Below, one piece after another: positions 1 through 9,664 of a DNA stretch of 64,000 nucleotides; positions within the stretch are counted from its first letter, which is position 1, and every line of letters starts with the position of its first letter. The position numbers and the translations under genes were made by a program. Under the pieces are notes generated by a model that worked only from the letters and a program-made list of their open reading frames with translations, was not told the origin of the DNA and ran no database searches. The stretch spans positions 207,028 through 271,027 of the forward strand of contig JAEUVA010000011.1 in assembly GCA_016787045.1 (NCBI GenBank), read 5' to 3'. The stretch is from Chitinophagales bacterium (GTDB taxonomy: Bacteria > Bacteroidota > Bacteroidia > Chitinophagales > LD1).

Positions 1-793
1 ATACGCCACGTCCTATGGCCGTGTTAAATGCACCATTCACAGTTGCCTCCATGGCTCCTACACCTACTGCCGTATTTTCGTTTCCGGTTTTATGTGCCCG
101 CATAGCTCTCCACCCTATGGCTACGTTCATATCTCCGGTGCTGTCAAACTCCATGGCTTCGGCCCCTATAGCAGTAGTGTTTATAGACGATACGCTTTGG
201 TGCATTGCAAATTTTCCAACGGCTACGTTGTTATAGCCCAGTGAATCGTTGTAATAACTCCAAAAGCCAATGGCCACATTGTGGTAGCCGGCTTTGTTGC
301 CATATCCTGCCCGGTCGCCTACAAATACGTTTTGCGAACCGGTGGTGGTCTTGATGCCCGACTCAAATCCATAAAAAGTATTGCCGTATGCCGTGGTGTT
401 GTTTTGCCCCGATTGAAATCCGGTAAATGTGTTGAAGCTGCCTGTGGTGTTTTTCTGCCCGGCATTAACGCCAATAAAAACACTGCTGTTTGCAGAGGTT
501 ACAGACGCAGCGGCACTGTCACCAATAAAAGTATTGTCATTGCCGGGAAACAACTCCAACACTCCGGGCACAGTCATTCTGCCCCGAAGAATGTTGTTTG
601 TTCTTATGCTAAATGGCACATTATCTAAAGTACCTATAAAGTGAGTGCCGTTAACGGTGTTGGCGTTGCCGGTGGTTTTCCAGTACAGTCCCGGGCCGCT
701 GCTTCCAAGTGCAGGATTTTGTGTTTCGGCTTGGGAGTATGCGGTGGTGTGTAACAAAAATAGTGCGGCAAGTGACAGGTAAAAAAACTTCAT
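1..793 (-). CDS. NTAIG-repeat surface protein, 3' end cut by window edge
   Basis: An open minus-strand frame runs from an ATG at 793 to the left edge without a stop, giving about 264 residues. It begins with a signal peptide (MKFFYLSLAALFLLHTTAYS). After it come glycine/asparagine-rich repeats of the type NTAIG, NVAIG, NTFTG and VFIGVNAG, at intervals of roughly 15-25 residues. Such repeats are known from YadA-head-like and tail-fibre-like surface proteins of Bacteroidota, which often end in an S74 intramolecular chaperone or a secretion signal; that end lies outside the window. The role is inferred only as a secreted or surface structural protein. The gene is divergent from the gene starting at 985. 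Confidence 0.75.
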   Translation of the reverse strand, partial: MKFFYLSLAALFLLHTTAYSQAETQNPALGSSGPGLYWKTTGNANTVNGTHFIGTLDNVPFSIRTNNILRGRMTVPGVLELFPGNDNTFIGDSAAASVTSANSSVFIGVNAGQKNTTGSFNTFTGFQSGQNNTTAYGNTFYGFESGIKTTTGSQNVFVGDRAGYGNKAGYHNVAIGFWSYYNDSLGYNNVAVGKFAMHQSVSSINTTAIGAEAMEFDSTGDMNVAIGWRAMRAHKTGNENTAVGVGAMEATVNGAFNTAIGRGV

Positions 794-961
794 ACTTAAA
801 TGTAAATAGCGTAAGGTAATATGTTGTAAAAATAGTAAATCATTGAAGCGAAAGCTGACAGGGGATAGCGGCAATACAACAAACGGGTTCAAAAGTCCAA
901 TACATCATACAGTTATTTGTTGTTGTATTGGCATCGTTTATGGTGGTTTCAACGTCTTAGA

Positions 962-969
962 TACATTTG
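962..969 (+). promoter_or_regulatory. Bacteroidota-type -7 box (TACATTTG)
   Basis: TACATTTG matches the Bacteroidota -7 consensus TAnnTTTG and lies 15 bases before the ATG at 985. No clear -33 TTTG is seen at the usual spacing. Because it covers the TTG at 967, that TTG is unlikely to be the start codon. Confidence 0.45.
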
Positions 970-984
970 CATGACTCAAAATAT

Positions 985-3900
985 ATGATGAAGAGATTTT
1001 ATACGCTTTTGACTGCACTGGTTGCCGTAAATCTGCAGGCGCAAATGACTGTAGACACCAACATTACTGCCTTGCAAATGGCGCAGTACTTAGCCGGTAG
1101 CGGGGTGTTGATTACCAATGTGCAAATCAATTGCCCGAATGGGGCCTACGGAAAATTTACCGGTGGAAATACCACTTCTTTAGGCATTAATCAAGGTATT
1201 GCACTTACCAGTGGTACCGCATTAGAATTGCCTAATGCATCTGCCTTTGCTTCGCAGAGCAACAACGGTATTAGCGACCCCGACCTCAACGCCATATTGG
1301 CCACGTACCCCACGGCTTCGCAATCGCAAGACGCTTGTATTTTGGAGTTTGATGTAAAAGTAAATGGAGATTCGCTCAACTTTAACTATGTGTTTGGTTC
1401 AGAAGAGTACCCCAACTACACCTGCTCCGGCTTTACCGATATTTTTGCATTTCTAATAAGTGGTCCCAACCCGCTCGGGGGCAATTACAATAAACAAAAC
1501 ATAGCCCTTATACCCGGCACTAACCTGCCGGTGAGCATCAACACCGTAAACTCAGGGGTAGCCACCGGAGGACCGGCCAGCAATTGTTTATCGCTGGCTT
1601 ACTCTAATTATTTTGTTGGCAATGGCAGCATTGTGTATGATGGACACACCACCGTTTTTCAGGCAAAAATTGCTACCGTGCCTTGCCAGACCTACCACCT
1701 TAAACTTGCAGTGGCAGATGCGCAAGACCAAATATTAGATTCAGGAGTAATGTTAGAGGCGTATTCTTTCAGCGCGGCCAATATCAAAATCACCCCGGGC
1801 ACCAACAACAACCCACTTTTTGTAAATGCTGTAGAAGGATGCGCACCCAGCGGATTTATATTAAGTATAGATAATGTGTTGACAGATACCTTTACCATCA
1901 ATTATGCCATAGGCGGTACTGCCACTCCGGGGGTTGATTATCCGGCAGTGTCAGGCGTGGTGGTACTTCCTCCGGGCGATACGGTGCGCATTGTAACTAT
2001 AGACCCGGCTCAAGATTTTATAGCCGAAGGGCTAGAAACGGTAAAACTATATTTACTTAACTCCTGCGATTTATCACCATATGACAGTGCGGTAATTTAT
2101 ATTCAAGATTCTATAGTGGCAGCCGTAACCACACCCGATGATTTTTTGTGCAGGGGAGAAATTACACAACTTTTTGCTTCCGGTGGCTTGGGCTTTGAGT
2201 GGGCGCCACCAGTTGGGTTGAGCGCTACCAACGTGTATAATCCGTATGCAAACCCATTGGCTACTACAAAGTATTATGTAACAGTTTCTGTAGGACCATG
2301 TGTAGATGTGGACTCTATTGTGATAACCGTTACAGATCCGCTTTTTAGCGTAAATGCAGGGCCGGATGACACACTGTGTCTAAACGAAGCCGCCACCATA
2401 CCGCTTCAAGTAAATGGCAGTCAGCAACCATACAGTTATCAGTGGTTGCCGGGTACCTATCTCAACGACAGCACTATCCAAAATCCGGTTACATCGCCCA
2501 AAGCAACTACTAACTACGAAGTAATTGTAACCGGAGCCAATGGTTGTACGCAGCGCGATACCGTACGCTACGTGATAGATGGCGTGGGCCCCGTGGTGCT
2601 CATAACGCCCGACAATAATTTTGTATGTGCCGGAGATACCATTCAACTCAACACACAGATTTTTCCACTCAGTTGCGGTTTAAATACGATTGGTTGTGAG
2701 GGGCAATTTGCCATACAGCAAGTAGGCAACGGTAACCTACAGTTTGCCAACTCGCCTTTCGGAAACTTTGGTAACGGGCAACGGATGCAAATTTTGTATC
2801 GGGCTAACGAATTGCAGACTGCAGGCATAAGCTCTACCACCATTACCGACATCGCTTTTGATTTGATTTCGCAAGGCACCTTTATTCCGTTTGATAATTT
2901 TTCGGTGAAAGTGGGCTGCACCGGAGCCGAAGAACTGAACGATTGGCAAACCGGATTATCGCAAGTATTTAATGGAAGCTACTCTTTGGGCGGCCCCGGG
3001 CTTACCACCATCACTTTTGATACGCCTTATGATTGGGATGGCTACTCTAACCTGGTGGTAGAAATCTGCTACGATGTAGCCAGTTTTGTAAATAGCGACC
3101 CGGTACTTTCGGTAAATACTCCATACAACTCTGTTTATTACGGCTCGGCATTTAATGAACCGGGATGTAATGTATCTTTTGGTTTTGGTGATATTAGCCG
3201 CCCCAACACCCGCTTTATTACTTGTACAGAGCCACCAAAAACATACGCTTTTAATTGGTCGCCTACTACAAACCTATACACACCGGATAGTTTAAACCCA
3301 AAAGTTGTATTAAATCAGAACACCACATATCTTTTAGATGTAAACGATGGGCAGTGCAGTGGCACAGGTTATGTAGATTTGAAACTGGCCAACTACGGTA
3401 TTTTTGCCGGCAACGATACGGTGGTTTGCTTGCCTGGCAGCACGCAATTAAACGCCACAATAACCGGCAACGCACCGGTGCAAGCGGTAAATTGCGGAAC
3501 TAACAATACCGTTTGTGATGCGCCTACTCAATTTACTTTAACCGGCACTACGGAGCCATTCCCGTTTATTACCCCGTTTGATGGAGCGCTTAATGAAGAC
3601 CTCCGCACTCAGTTTTTGTATCGTGCTGCAGACCTACAGGCCATGGGGCTTAGCGCGGGTACTGTTAAGTCTATAGCGCTGAACGTTACGTCTAAGCAAT
3701 CTCTACAACCGTTCCAAAACTTCAACATCAAAATGGCTTGTACACCGCTGCAGGCATTCAGCTTTAATTTGCCAGACTGGCCGGTAACTCAAAATGTATA
3801 TTCTGCCGCATTGCAAACCACTACTAACGGCTGGAATACATTTAATTTAAACACTACGTTTGATTGGGATGGCACCACTAACCTGATAGTAGAAATGTGC

Positions 3901-4986
3901 TGGGATAATCCGGATTTACTCTCTCCGCAAGGTACAGACCAAATTGAATTGGTTACAACCAACTATAACTCTACGCTTAATGCCACCAGCACTTTTGATG
4001 TGGGTTGCGATTTGCCTATCTTCTTCTCGTTTACTGACTTTACGCTTCCGCGCACCCGCTTCAATGCCTGCCCGCCACCACCACTTACCCCAACTTTTGT
4101 GTGGTCACCGGCCAGCGGACTAAGCAACCCTAACGTGGCTAACCCTGTAGCTAATCCATCACAAACCACTACGTATGTACTAACGGCAGATTTCCCCGGA
4201 GGATGTGTAAAATCAGACACCATCACCATCAATCCACAACAAGTGGACTATACCGTGAGTAACGATACCTTGATTTGCGATAACGGAGCAGCTATACTAA
4301 CAGTTGTTAGTAATGATTCATTAGTTTGGCAAAATATACCTGGGCTAAGTTGTTATGATTGCAAAACTCCAACGGCAAACCCGCAAGCCAACACAGCGTA
4401 TTATTTTAATGTAATAACCCCTGGTGGTTGTAATGTGGTAGATTCTGTTGTGGTAAATGTAACTGCAGTAGATGCATCGGTAGTGTATAACGATACACTT
4501 GTGGACCAAGGTACCGCAATACAGCTATTCAGCGATGGCAGCGGAGGCAATGGTTCGTTTACCTTTAGTTGGTTGCCGGCTACAAATTTAGATAATGCAA
4601 CGGCACAAAATCCCACTGCCACACCTATTGAAAATACTTTATATGTAGTAACTGTGAGCAGCGCGGGTTGTAGCGATACGGCCTCGGTAAATGTGCGGGT
4701 AAATGTGATAGAAAGCCCTATAGCTATGCCCAATGTGTTTTCGCCCAATGGCGATGGCCGAAATGATGTGTTCTACCCGGTATTCAGTAACGATAAACTG
4801 GCTACGGTTAAGGAGTTTCGCATTTACAACCGCTGGGGGCAAGTGGTACACAACAGCAACCTGGGTTGGGATGGCAACTTCCAAAGCAAAGAACAACCGG
4901 CCGGTACATACACATACTACATTGTAATACAACGCCCCTACAAACAAGATGAAAAAATACAGGGGGCGTTTACACTGCTGAAGTAG
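985..4986 (+). CDS. Secreted choice-of-anchor-L protein with T9SS type B sorting domain
   Basis: A protein of about 1333 residues. The chosen start is the ATG pair at 985/988, which gives a clean signal peptide (MMKRFYTLLTALVAVNLQAQ); the in-frame TTG at 967 is rejected because it overlaps a -7 box. Residues ~25-270 form a choice-of-anchor-L domain (NFNYVFGSEEYPNY). A Calx-beta-like stretch (INYAIGGTATPGVDYP), PKD/Ig-like cysteine modules and two long copies of one module (about 2670-3230 and 3490-4070) follow. The last ~85 residues are the gliding-motility-associated C-terminal domain (PNVFSPNGDGRNDVF, FRIYNRWGQVV), so export by the Type IX system and surface attachment are expected. The ligand or substrate is unknown. 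Large secreted proteins of this kind are often adhesins. Confidence 0.9.
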   Translation: MMKRFYTLLTALVAVNLQAQMTVDTNITALQMAQYLAGSGVLITNVQINCPNGAYGKFTGGNTTSLGINQGIALTSGTALELPNASAFASQSNNGISDPDLNAILATYPTASQSQDACILEFDVKVNGDSLNFNYVFGSEEYPNYTCSGFTDIFAFLISGPNPLGGNYNKQNIALIPGTNLPVSINTVNSGVATGGPASNCLSLAYSNYFVGNGSIVYDGHTTVFQAKIATVPCQTYHLKLAVADAQDQILDSGVMLEAYSFSAANIKITPGTNNNPLFVNAVEGCAPSGFILSIDNVLTDTFTINYAIGGTATPGVDYPAVSGVVVLPPGDTVRIVTIDPAQDFIAEGLETVKLYLLNSCDLSPYDSAVIYIQDSIVAAVTTPDDFLCRGEITQLFASGGLGFEWAPPVGLSATNVYNPYANPLATTKYYVTVSVGPCVDVDSIVITVTDPLFSVNAGPDDTLCLNEAATIPLQVNGSQQPYSYQWLPGTYLNDSTIQNPVTSPKATTNYEVIVTGANGCTQRDTVRYVIDGVGPVVLITPDNNFVCAGDTIQLNTQIFPLSCGLNTIGCEGQFAIQQVGNGNLQFANSPFGNFGNGQRMQILYRANELQTAGISSTTITDIAFDLISQGTFIPFDNFSVKVGCTGAEELNDWQTGLSQVFNGSYSLGGPGLTTITFDTPYDWDGYSNLVVEICYDVASFVNSDPVLSVNTPYNSVYYGSAFNEPGCNVSFGFGDISRPNTRFITCTEPPKTYAFNWSPTTNLYTPDSLNPKVVLNQNTTYLLDVNDGQCSGTGYVDLKLANYGIFAGNDTVVCLPGSTQLNATITGNAPVQAVNCGTNNTVCDAPTQFTLTGTTEPFPFITPFDGALNEDLRTQFLYRAADLQAMGLSAGTVKSIALNVTSKQSLQPFQNFNIKMACTPLQAFSFNLPDWPVTQNVYSAALQTTTNGWNTFNLNTTFDWDGTTNLIVEMCWDNPDLLSPQGTDQIELVTTNYNSTLNATSTFDVGCDLPIFFSFTDFTLPRTRFNACPPPPLTPTFVWSPASGLSNPNVANPVANPSQTTTYVLTADFPGGCVKSDTITINPQQVDYTVSNDTLICDNGAAILTVVSNDSLVWQNIPGLSCYDCKTPTANPQANTAYYFNVITPGGCNVVDSVVVNVTAVDASVVYNDTLVDQGTAIQLFSDGSGGNGSFTFSWLPATNLDNATAQNPTATPIENTLYVVTVSSAGCSDTASVNVRVNVIESPIAMPNVFSPNGDGRNDVFYPVFSNDKLATVKEFRIYNRWGQVVHNSNLGWDGNFQSKEQPAGTYTYYIVIQRPYKQDEKIQGAFTLLK

Positions 4987-5001
4987 TTTAGGAATAAAGC
5001 A

Positions 5002-5427
5002 TCATTTGCCAATCTCCACGGTAGCCAAATACAACACGTTGTCCGGTTTGTGGATCACAAACACGGCATCAAAATTTTTGAACTCAGCAAAAGATAGCGG
5101 TACGGTAAGTGTGGCGTTTACTTCGCCATTGGTTACTTTTTGTTTTCCGAAGTCATACTTTACAGCACCTACAGCATTAGGGTAGTTGCCTTCGTGAATG
5201 TGGTTGTTTAGCAACTCACCTTCATACATCCACAGGTCTTGTATATGTACTTTGGCTTGTACCTCACTCTTGGTTTTTTCGGTAATAGTAATGTTGCCGT
5301 TTACGGCAATAGCCGTATCTGCTGTAATGAGCGCGTAGGTTTGGGTTTGTTTTTCTTTTGTGCACGAGGAGGTAACGTGCAGTGTAATAAGCACAGGTAC
5401 GGAAAATAATAAACAGGAAAGTTTCAT
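5002..5427 (-). CDS. Small predicted lipoprotein, unknown function
   Basis: 141 residues, ATG at 5427. The N-terminus is a lipoprotein signal with a hydrophobic stretch ending in SSCTKE, so Cys22 is the likely lipidated residue. The rest is a compact, beta-rich sequence with HIHEGNYPNAVGAVKYDFG and a C-terminal FDAVFVIHKP. This resembles, faintly, cell-surface domains that package His-containing loops, but I do not recognise a family. It is convergent with the surface-protein gene ending at 4986 and lies just downstream of recA, separated from it by a terminator. Confidence 0.75.
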   Translation of the reverse strand: MKLSCLLFSVPVLITLHVTSSCTKEKQTQTYALITADTAIAVNGNITITEKTKSEVQAKVHIQDLWMYEGELLNNHIHEGNYPNAVGAVKYDFGKQKVTNGEVNATLTVPLSFAEFKNFDAVFVIHKPDNVLYLATVEIGK

Positions 5428-5484
5428 GCATAGATGTTTAGCCGCTTAAACGATACAAGTAGCCAATTATTGCAGAGCGGCCAA

Positions 5485-5518
5485 CAAAAACCCTGCCGCT
5501 TTAGCAACAGGGGTTTTA
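5485..5518 (-). terminator. Rho-independent terminator of recA
   Basis: On the minus strand AAAACCCCTG pairs with CAGGGTTTTT around a loop, and a T-rich stretch follows. It lies 25 bases after the recA stop codon. Confidence 0.7.
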
Positions 5519-5542
5519 AAAACTACGGAAGTATATACAATA

Positions 5543-6580
5543 CTACTCTTCGGCAGTAGCCGGCTCGGTTTTGAGTTCTGCTCCGGCTAAGAATTTGGCT
5601 TTAATTTTCTTTTCAATTTCTGCCGCCAGTTCCGGATTGTCTTCCAGCATTTGTTTTACGCTATCGCGCCCCTGACCAATTTTTTGGCCTTCGTAGCTAT
5701 ACCATGAGCCGCTTTTTTGCAGCACATTCAGTTCGCTGCCGAGGTCCACTATTTCGCCAGTTTTTGATACGCCCTTGCCGTACATAATGTCAAACTCAGT
5801 AAGTTTAAAAGGCGGTGCCAATTTGTTTTTTACCACCTTTACGCGGGTGCGGTTGCCGGTTATTTCGTCACCATCTTTTATCTGGCCAATTCTGCGAATA
5901 TCTAAACGCACAGAGGCATAAAACTTAAGCGCATTGCCACCTGTAGTGGTTTCGGGGTTGCCAAACATTACCCCAATTTTTTCGCGCAATTGGTTGATGA
6001 ATATGCAGCAGCAGCCGGTTTTGTTGATGGTGCCGGTAAGCTTGCGCAGTGCCTGACTCATTAAGCGGGCCTGTAAGCCCATTTTGCTTTCACCCATTTC
6101 GCCTTCCAATTCGCTGCGGGGCACAAGAGCGGCCACCGAGTCAATTACGCAAATATCTATAGCGCCTGAGCGAATCAAATGCTCGGCAATGTCTAAGGCC
6201 TGCTCGCCATCATCGGGCTGAGAGATGAGGAGGTTGTTGACGTCCACGCCCAATTTTTCGGCATAAATTTTATCAAAAGCGTGCTCTGCGTCAATAAAAG
6301 CAGCTATGCCTCCGGCTTTTTGGCAATTGGCAATGGCCTGTATAGCCAAAGTGGTTTTACCCGATGACTCAGGCCCGTAAATTTCTACTACGCGGCCTTG
6401 TGGTAAACCACCAATGCCCAGTGCAATGTCTAAGCCAATAGAGCCGGTGGAGATGGACTCTACCGCCATAATTTTAGAGTCGCCCAATTTCATTACTGCA
6501 CCCTTGCCGTATGCCTTGTCTAGTTTTTCTAAGGTCATTTGCAGGGCTTTCGCTTTTTCTTTTTTGTCGTCTGTTGCCAT
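5543..6580 (-). CDS. recA: Recombinase RecA
   Basis: 345 residues, full length for the family. RecA forms ATP-dependent filaments on single-stranded DNA, drives homologous strand exchange and activates the SOS response. Visible features are the Walker A motif GPESSGKTT near residue 70, the MAW-type start of the core ([17 protein letters not shown]), the L1/L2 region ([21 protein letters not shown]), and an acidic C-terminal tail (TEPATAEE). The ATG at 6580 fits the usual N-terminus. It is a single gene with its own terminator at 5485-5518. No LexA box was identified. Confidence 0.98.
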   Translation of the reverse strand: MATDDKKEKAKALQMTLEKLDKAYGKGAVMKLGDSKIMAVESISTGSIGLDIALGIGGLPQGRVVEIYGPESSGKTTLAIQAIANCQKAGGIAAFIDAEHAFDKIYAEKLGVDVNNLLISQPDDGEQALDIAEHLIRSGAIDICVIDSVAALVPRSELEGEMGESKMGLQARLMSQALRKLTGTINKTGCCCIFINQLREKIGVMFGNPETTTGGNALKFYASVRLDIRRIGQIKDGDEITGNRTRVKVVKNKLAPPFKLTEFDIMYGKGVSKTGEIVDLGSELNVLQKSGSWYSYEGQKIGQGRDSVKQMLEDNPELAAEIEKKIKAKFLAGAELKTEPATAEE

Positions 6581-6634
6581 GTTTTGTTTTGGATTTTTCG
6601 GATGGATAAAAGTAGTTTAAAAATTTACCTTTTG

Positions 6635-7957
6635 TTAGTCAAACACCGCTACAATTACGCCATCGGTGTTTGATTTCAAATTAGGTACCTGCAAATTACG
6701 CCCATTAAAACGCAATGTAATTGCGCTGGGGGTAGATGTTTGAAAATAAACATCGCGGGCGGTAAGAAATTGATTGAGAAAACTAAACAGGGCGGGTTGT
6801 GTGAGGTCGGTTTGCTGGTTGTTGTTATCGTCATACAAAAACATGGCGATTACTGTTTTGCTGGCTGGAGTGATGGCGGTAGTAGAGAGCACTGTGTTGT
6901 TGGCCGTGAGTGAGTCGCGGCCGGCAATAGTGGCCTGATTGGCAGTGAAAATAGCCACTACGCTTTGGTTATCGTTTTTGGGTAGCCCGGCAAGAAGTGT
7001 GCCCGCTAAACCGCCTTGCGGGATGGTTCTTAAATATACCAACGGATTGTTATGTGTAAATCCCTCGCGATAGTAATGTATTACGCGGTCGCCACTTACA
7101 CCGCTGGTAATTTCAAACTCGTATTTGGTGTTGGCTTTAATGTTTTGCGGCCCCCATTGGCCTTTGGCGTTGGCGCTGAGTACGTAATTGGGCGTGCTGT
7201 TTAAGCGCAAACCGGTATTGGGGTCCACTTCAAAAATCTTGATGGTGGCGTTAGTTAGCGCAGCATTTTCGCCCAGCGATACGGCCTTACCGCTCACTTT
7301 TATTTCGCTGCCTTGTGGTGTAATGGCAGAAGTATTGGGGGCAATTCCTCCTCTAAAAAATTTATACATTTCAATAAAAGCTGCTGCGCTGGTGGCTACC
7401 TCGTAGTGGTCGGTACCGCTCAGGGTTACGTTGGTGGCTCCGGTTACGGTTGTATTTCCAGCCACCAAATCATCGGGCGAAGAAATGCAGAGCGTAGGCA
7501 CCTCATCATTTTTGCCGGCAGGGCTACTTTGCGAGCTGCTGCCAATGTGTACATAGTGCGCTACTTTTTTAGCGCGGGTAGTGTCTTCGCAATAGTTGTA
7601 TCCGTAACCGCCACCGGCACTGTGGCCTACGAGGTCCACTTGTGTTTTGCCGGTCCAGGCCAGTACGCTATCTACAAAAGCATCTAACAAAGCCACATCG
7701 CTGCCACCGCCCACGCTGTTCCAATCGTAAGCGTAAAGTAAATTGTCGCAGTATCCATTGCTGGTAAAGCGCATTACCTGGTTGGCCCAGGTATCGCCAC
7801 TGGCCAAAAAGCCGTGTACAAAAATAACGGGATGTACTGAGTCGCAGATAGAACCGTGGTTGTGATTATTGTCACAATCTTTATCTTTTTTGCAGGAAGA
7901 AGCGGCAAGCATACCCAGCAGAATAAACATGCCAAGTACAGAGTTGAGTTTAGCCAT
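6635..7957 (-). CDS. Alpha/beta-hydrolase lipoprotein (lipase-like)
   Basis: About 440 residues from the ATG at 7957; the longer frame opens with a TTG and adds no plausible signal, so it is rejected. A lipoprotein signal ends in SSCKKDKD. The catalytic half has the oxyanion segment PVIFVHGFLASG and the nucleophile elbow VDLVGHSAGG (GHSAG) near residue 125. The family acts on esters such as triacylglycerols, and this copy probably sits in the outer membrane or at the surface. The C-terminal half (from about residue 245) looks like a beta-sandwich module followed by a second beta domain, similar to substrate-binding modules of Bacteroidota lipases. The exact substrate cannot be read from the sequence. 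Confidence 0.85.
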   Translation of the reverse strand: MAKLNSVLGMFILLGMLAASSCKKDKDCDNNHNHGSICDSVHPVIFVHGFLASGDTWANQVMRFTSNGYCDNLLYAYDWNSVGGGSDVALLDAFVDSVLAWTGKTQVDLVGHSAGGGYGYNYCEDTTRAKKVAHYVHIGSSSQSSPAGKNDEVPTLCISSPDDLVAGNTTVTGATNVTLSGTDHYEVATSAAAFIEMYKFFRGGIAPNTSAITPQGSEIKVSGKAVSLGENAALTNATIKIFEVDPNTGLRLNSTPNYVLSANAKGQWGPQNIKANTKYEFEITSGVSGDRVIHYYREGFTHNNPLVYLRTIPQGGLAGTLLAGLPKNDNQSVVAIFTANQATIAGRDSLTANNTVLSTTAITPASKTVIAMFLYDDNNNQQTDLTQPALFSFLNQFLTARDVYFQTSTPSAITLRFNGRNLQVPNLKSNTDGVIVAVFD

Positions 7958-8029
7958 AAGGTAGTGGGGTTTTAGACATGTAAAACTAAAATTTGGGGAC
8001 AAAGTTTTTGATTGTAAAAAGAAAGGGCG

Positions 8030-9070
8030 CTACTGCACCGGCTTATAGTAAAAATCTTTGTAGCTGCGGAGCAGTTTGCCAAACACATAGTACTGTGCTA
8101 TGGCTAAATCCTTACCATCGTTCAATGCCACATAGTAATGCTCTGCATCGTATTTGAGCGGCATGCCGTTGGCATCGGTTACCGATTGGCTGCGCTCGTT
8201 AATGGGCATGTAGTGAAGTCGCAAACGCTGCGTTTTGCCATTGTTTAGTTTGGCAGTCATTAAACAGTATGGAGTAGTGTGCACAATGGTGTCTTTGCCT
8301 TTGTTGCCATTATCAAAGGTTTCTAAGGCCACCGAGGCATAAAAATCTAAATACTGACGAATGTACTTTTGAAGATAGGTGTCGTTGATGCGAAACTCCT
8401 CGCTCAGCGGATTGACTGCAAATGAATCTGTACCAAGCCGCTCTATACGAAAAGAATTTTGCGGTTGTTGCAGGTAGTTTAGCTCTAGCGATTGTACCTC
8501 AGACGAAGTAAAAGAAAACACAATGCGATTTCGCCAGTTTTCTTCATTAAGGTCGGCATATACGGGTGTGAGGTAACCGGAGTGGCTGGGCAGATAAACC
8601 ATTACCGGACGCTCGGCTGCTTTGCCATCTTTTTCTAATAGCATGTACGAGGCCTTGTTATCGGTAGTGGCACCACCTACATAAAAAGTTTTAATGGGTT
8701 CGGCCTCGCCTTCTTCATATACATTTACTTTAATATATTCGGCCAGCAGCTCGCGTACTACGTTATCGTGCGCAGTTTTGGGCACGGGCGCCAAAACGGT
8801 TTGGCGTTGCAGGGTGTTTAAAATCATTTGTAGGAGTTCGGGCCGGGCTTCATACTTGCCGTTAACCATCCACACGCCATTTGTTTTTTCTAACACCAAG
8901 TGTTTATTCTGAAAATTATCTATGGTTATTTTGCTTATAGTTTGTATGTTTTCTACGGATAATTCTTTTTCAAAACTCACAGGTGGTTTGTACCAAAACT
9001 TATAGCCGGCCACTCCGGCAATAATGAGCAGTATTAGCAGCGCTATGATGTAAAAGGAGTATTTCTTCAT
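8030..9070 (-). CDS. DUF4340 family membrane-anchored protein
   Basis: 346 residues with a single N-terminal transmembrane segment (YSFYIIALLILLIIAGVAGY) and a large periplasmic part. The sequence resembles DUF4340: FEKELSVENIQTISKITIDN followed by a WMVNGKYEA segment and a long beta-rich domain. DUF4340 proteins are known to neighbour ABC-2-type gliding transport genes in some Bacteroidota, but no such genes are present here. The molecular role is unknown. The gene is divergent from the DUF4258 gene that starts at 9152. Confidence 0.8.
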   Translation of the reverse strand: MKKYSFYIIALLILLIIAGVAGYKFWYKPPVSFEKELSVENIQTISKITIDNFQNKHLVLEKTNGVWMVNGKYEARPELLQMILNTLQRQTVLAPVPKTAHDNVVRELLAEYIKVNVYEEGEAEPIKTFYVGGATTDNKASYMLLEKDGKAAERPVMVYLPSHSGYLTPVYADLNEENWRNRIVFSFTSSEVQSLELNYLQQPQNSFRIERLGTDSFAVNPLSEEFRINDTYLQKYIRQYLDFYASVALETFDNGNKGKDTIVHTTPYCLMTAKLNNGKTQRLRLHYMPINERSQSVTDANGMPLKYDAEHYYVALNDGKDLAIAQYYVFGKLLRSYKDFYYKPVQ

Positions 9071-9140
9071 TGGCGCGAAGAAGCACTTTTTGTGCGAAAG
9101 GGTGTGTCAGCCGATGGTAAAATTATTTACCCCACAAAAG

Positions 9141-9148
9141 TACATTTG
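9141..9148 (+). promoter_or_regulatory. Bacteroidota-type -7 box (TACATTTG)
   Basis: TACATTTG lies 3 bases before the ATG at 9152. If it is the promoter, the mRNA would be leaderless or would begin at the next ATG (9155). Confidence 0.35.
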
Positions 9149-9151
9149 TGT

Positions 9152-9562
9152 ATGATGCAGCGAACCACAACTGTTTACAGAATATCACAAAAGGTGTTGT
9201 TGCTATTTGCCGTGCAGGCGTGTTTTTGTGGCTGCGAACCTCAAAGCAACACAGCCCCTGATAAAAAAACAGAACCGGCAGTAAAAGAAGAAAAGCAAGC
9301 CCCCATCTACTACACCAAGCATGCCCGCTGCCGCATGGATTGCCGGGAAATTACCGAGCAGGAAATAGAGTATGTATTAGATAACGGTACCATTAACCAG
9401 CGCAAGAGCGATGCCCACCAAAAGCCCTGCCCAACTTATGCGTATGAAGCACGTACAGCCGATGGACAATTGGTGCGGGTGGTTATTGCCGATTGCCCTA
9501 CAGAGCGCAGGGTAATAACCTGTATTGACTTGGAGAACGACTACGAGTGTGCGTGTTACTAA
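9152..9562 (+). CDS. DUF4258-domain lipoprotein
   Basis: About 136 residues from the ATG pair at 9152/9155. The open frame extends to a GTG at 9092, but the ATG gives a proper lipoprotein signal (VLLLFAVQACFCGC, Cys acylation). Residues ~50-136 match DUF4258: YYTKHARCRMDCREITEQEIE, then a basic segment and RVVIADC. DUF4258 proteins are small beta-alpha folds often linked to toxin-antitoxin or nuclease-like contexts; a lipidated form is less usual. Its last 15 codons occur again, 89% identical at the DNA level, at 10529-10573, across a 1 kb repeat patch. Confidence 0.75.
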   Translation: MMQRTTTVYRISQKVLLLFAVQACFCGCEPQSNTAPDKKTEPAVKEEKQAPIYYTKHARCRMDCREITEQEIEYVLDNGTINQRKSDAHQKPCPTYAYEARTADGQLVRVVIADCPTERRVITCIDLENDYECACY

Positions 9563-9594
9563 GTAGTATTTCGCCCTTGTTGGTGATAACACCG

Positions 9595-9648
9595 AACAAC
9601 GGCTTGGCTATTGTAGCGTTACAAGGTGGGGAAGACCAACAATGGCTA
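9595..9648 (+). repeat. 54-bp direct repeat, copy 1
   Basis: These 54 bases are identical to 10473-10526. The similarity extends, less perfectly, about 15 bases further upstream in both copies (TTGTTGGTGA-AACAC). Each copy lies close to an end of the DUF4258 gene: 32 bases after the real stop codon here, and immediately before the duplicated gene end at 10529. Confidence 0.9.
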
Positions 9649-9664
9649 AAAAGTGGCGGTTCGG

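Noticed and set aside
281..644. Plus-strand ORFs near the left edge
   Set aside because: They run antisense to the NTAIG-repeat gene, which has a signal peptide and regular repeats.
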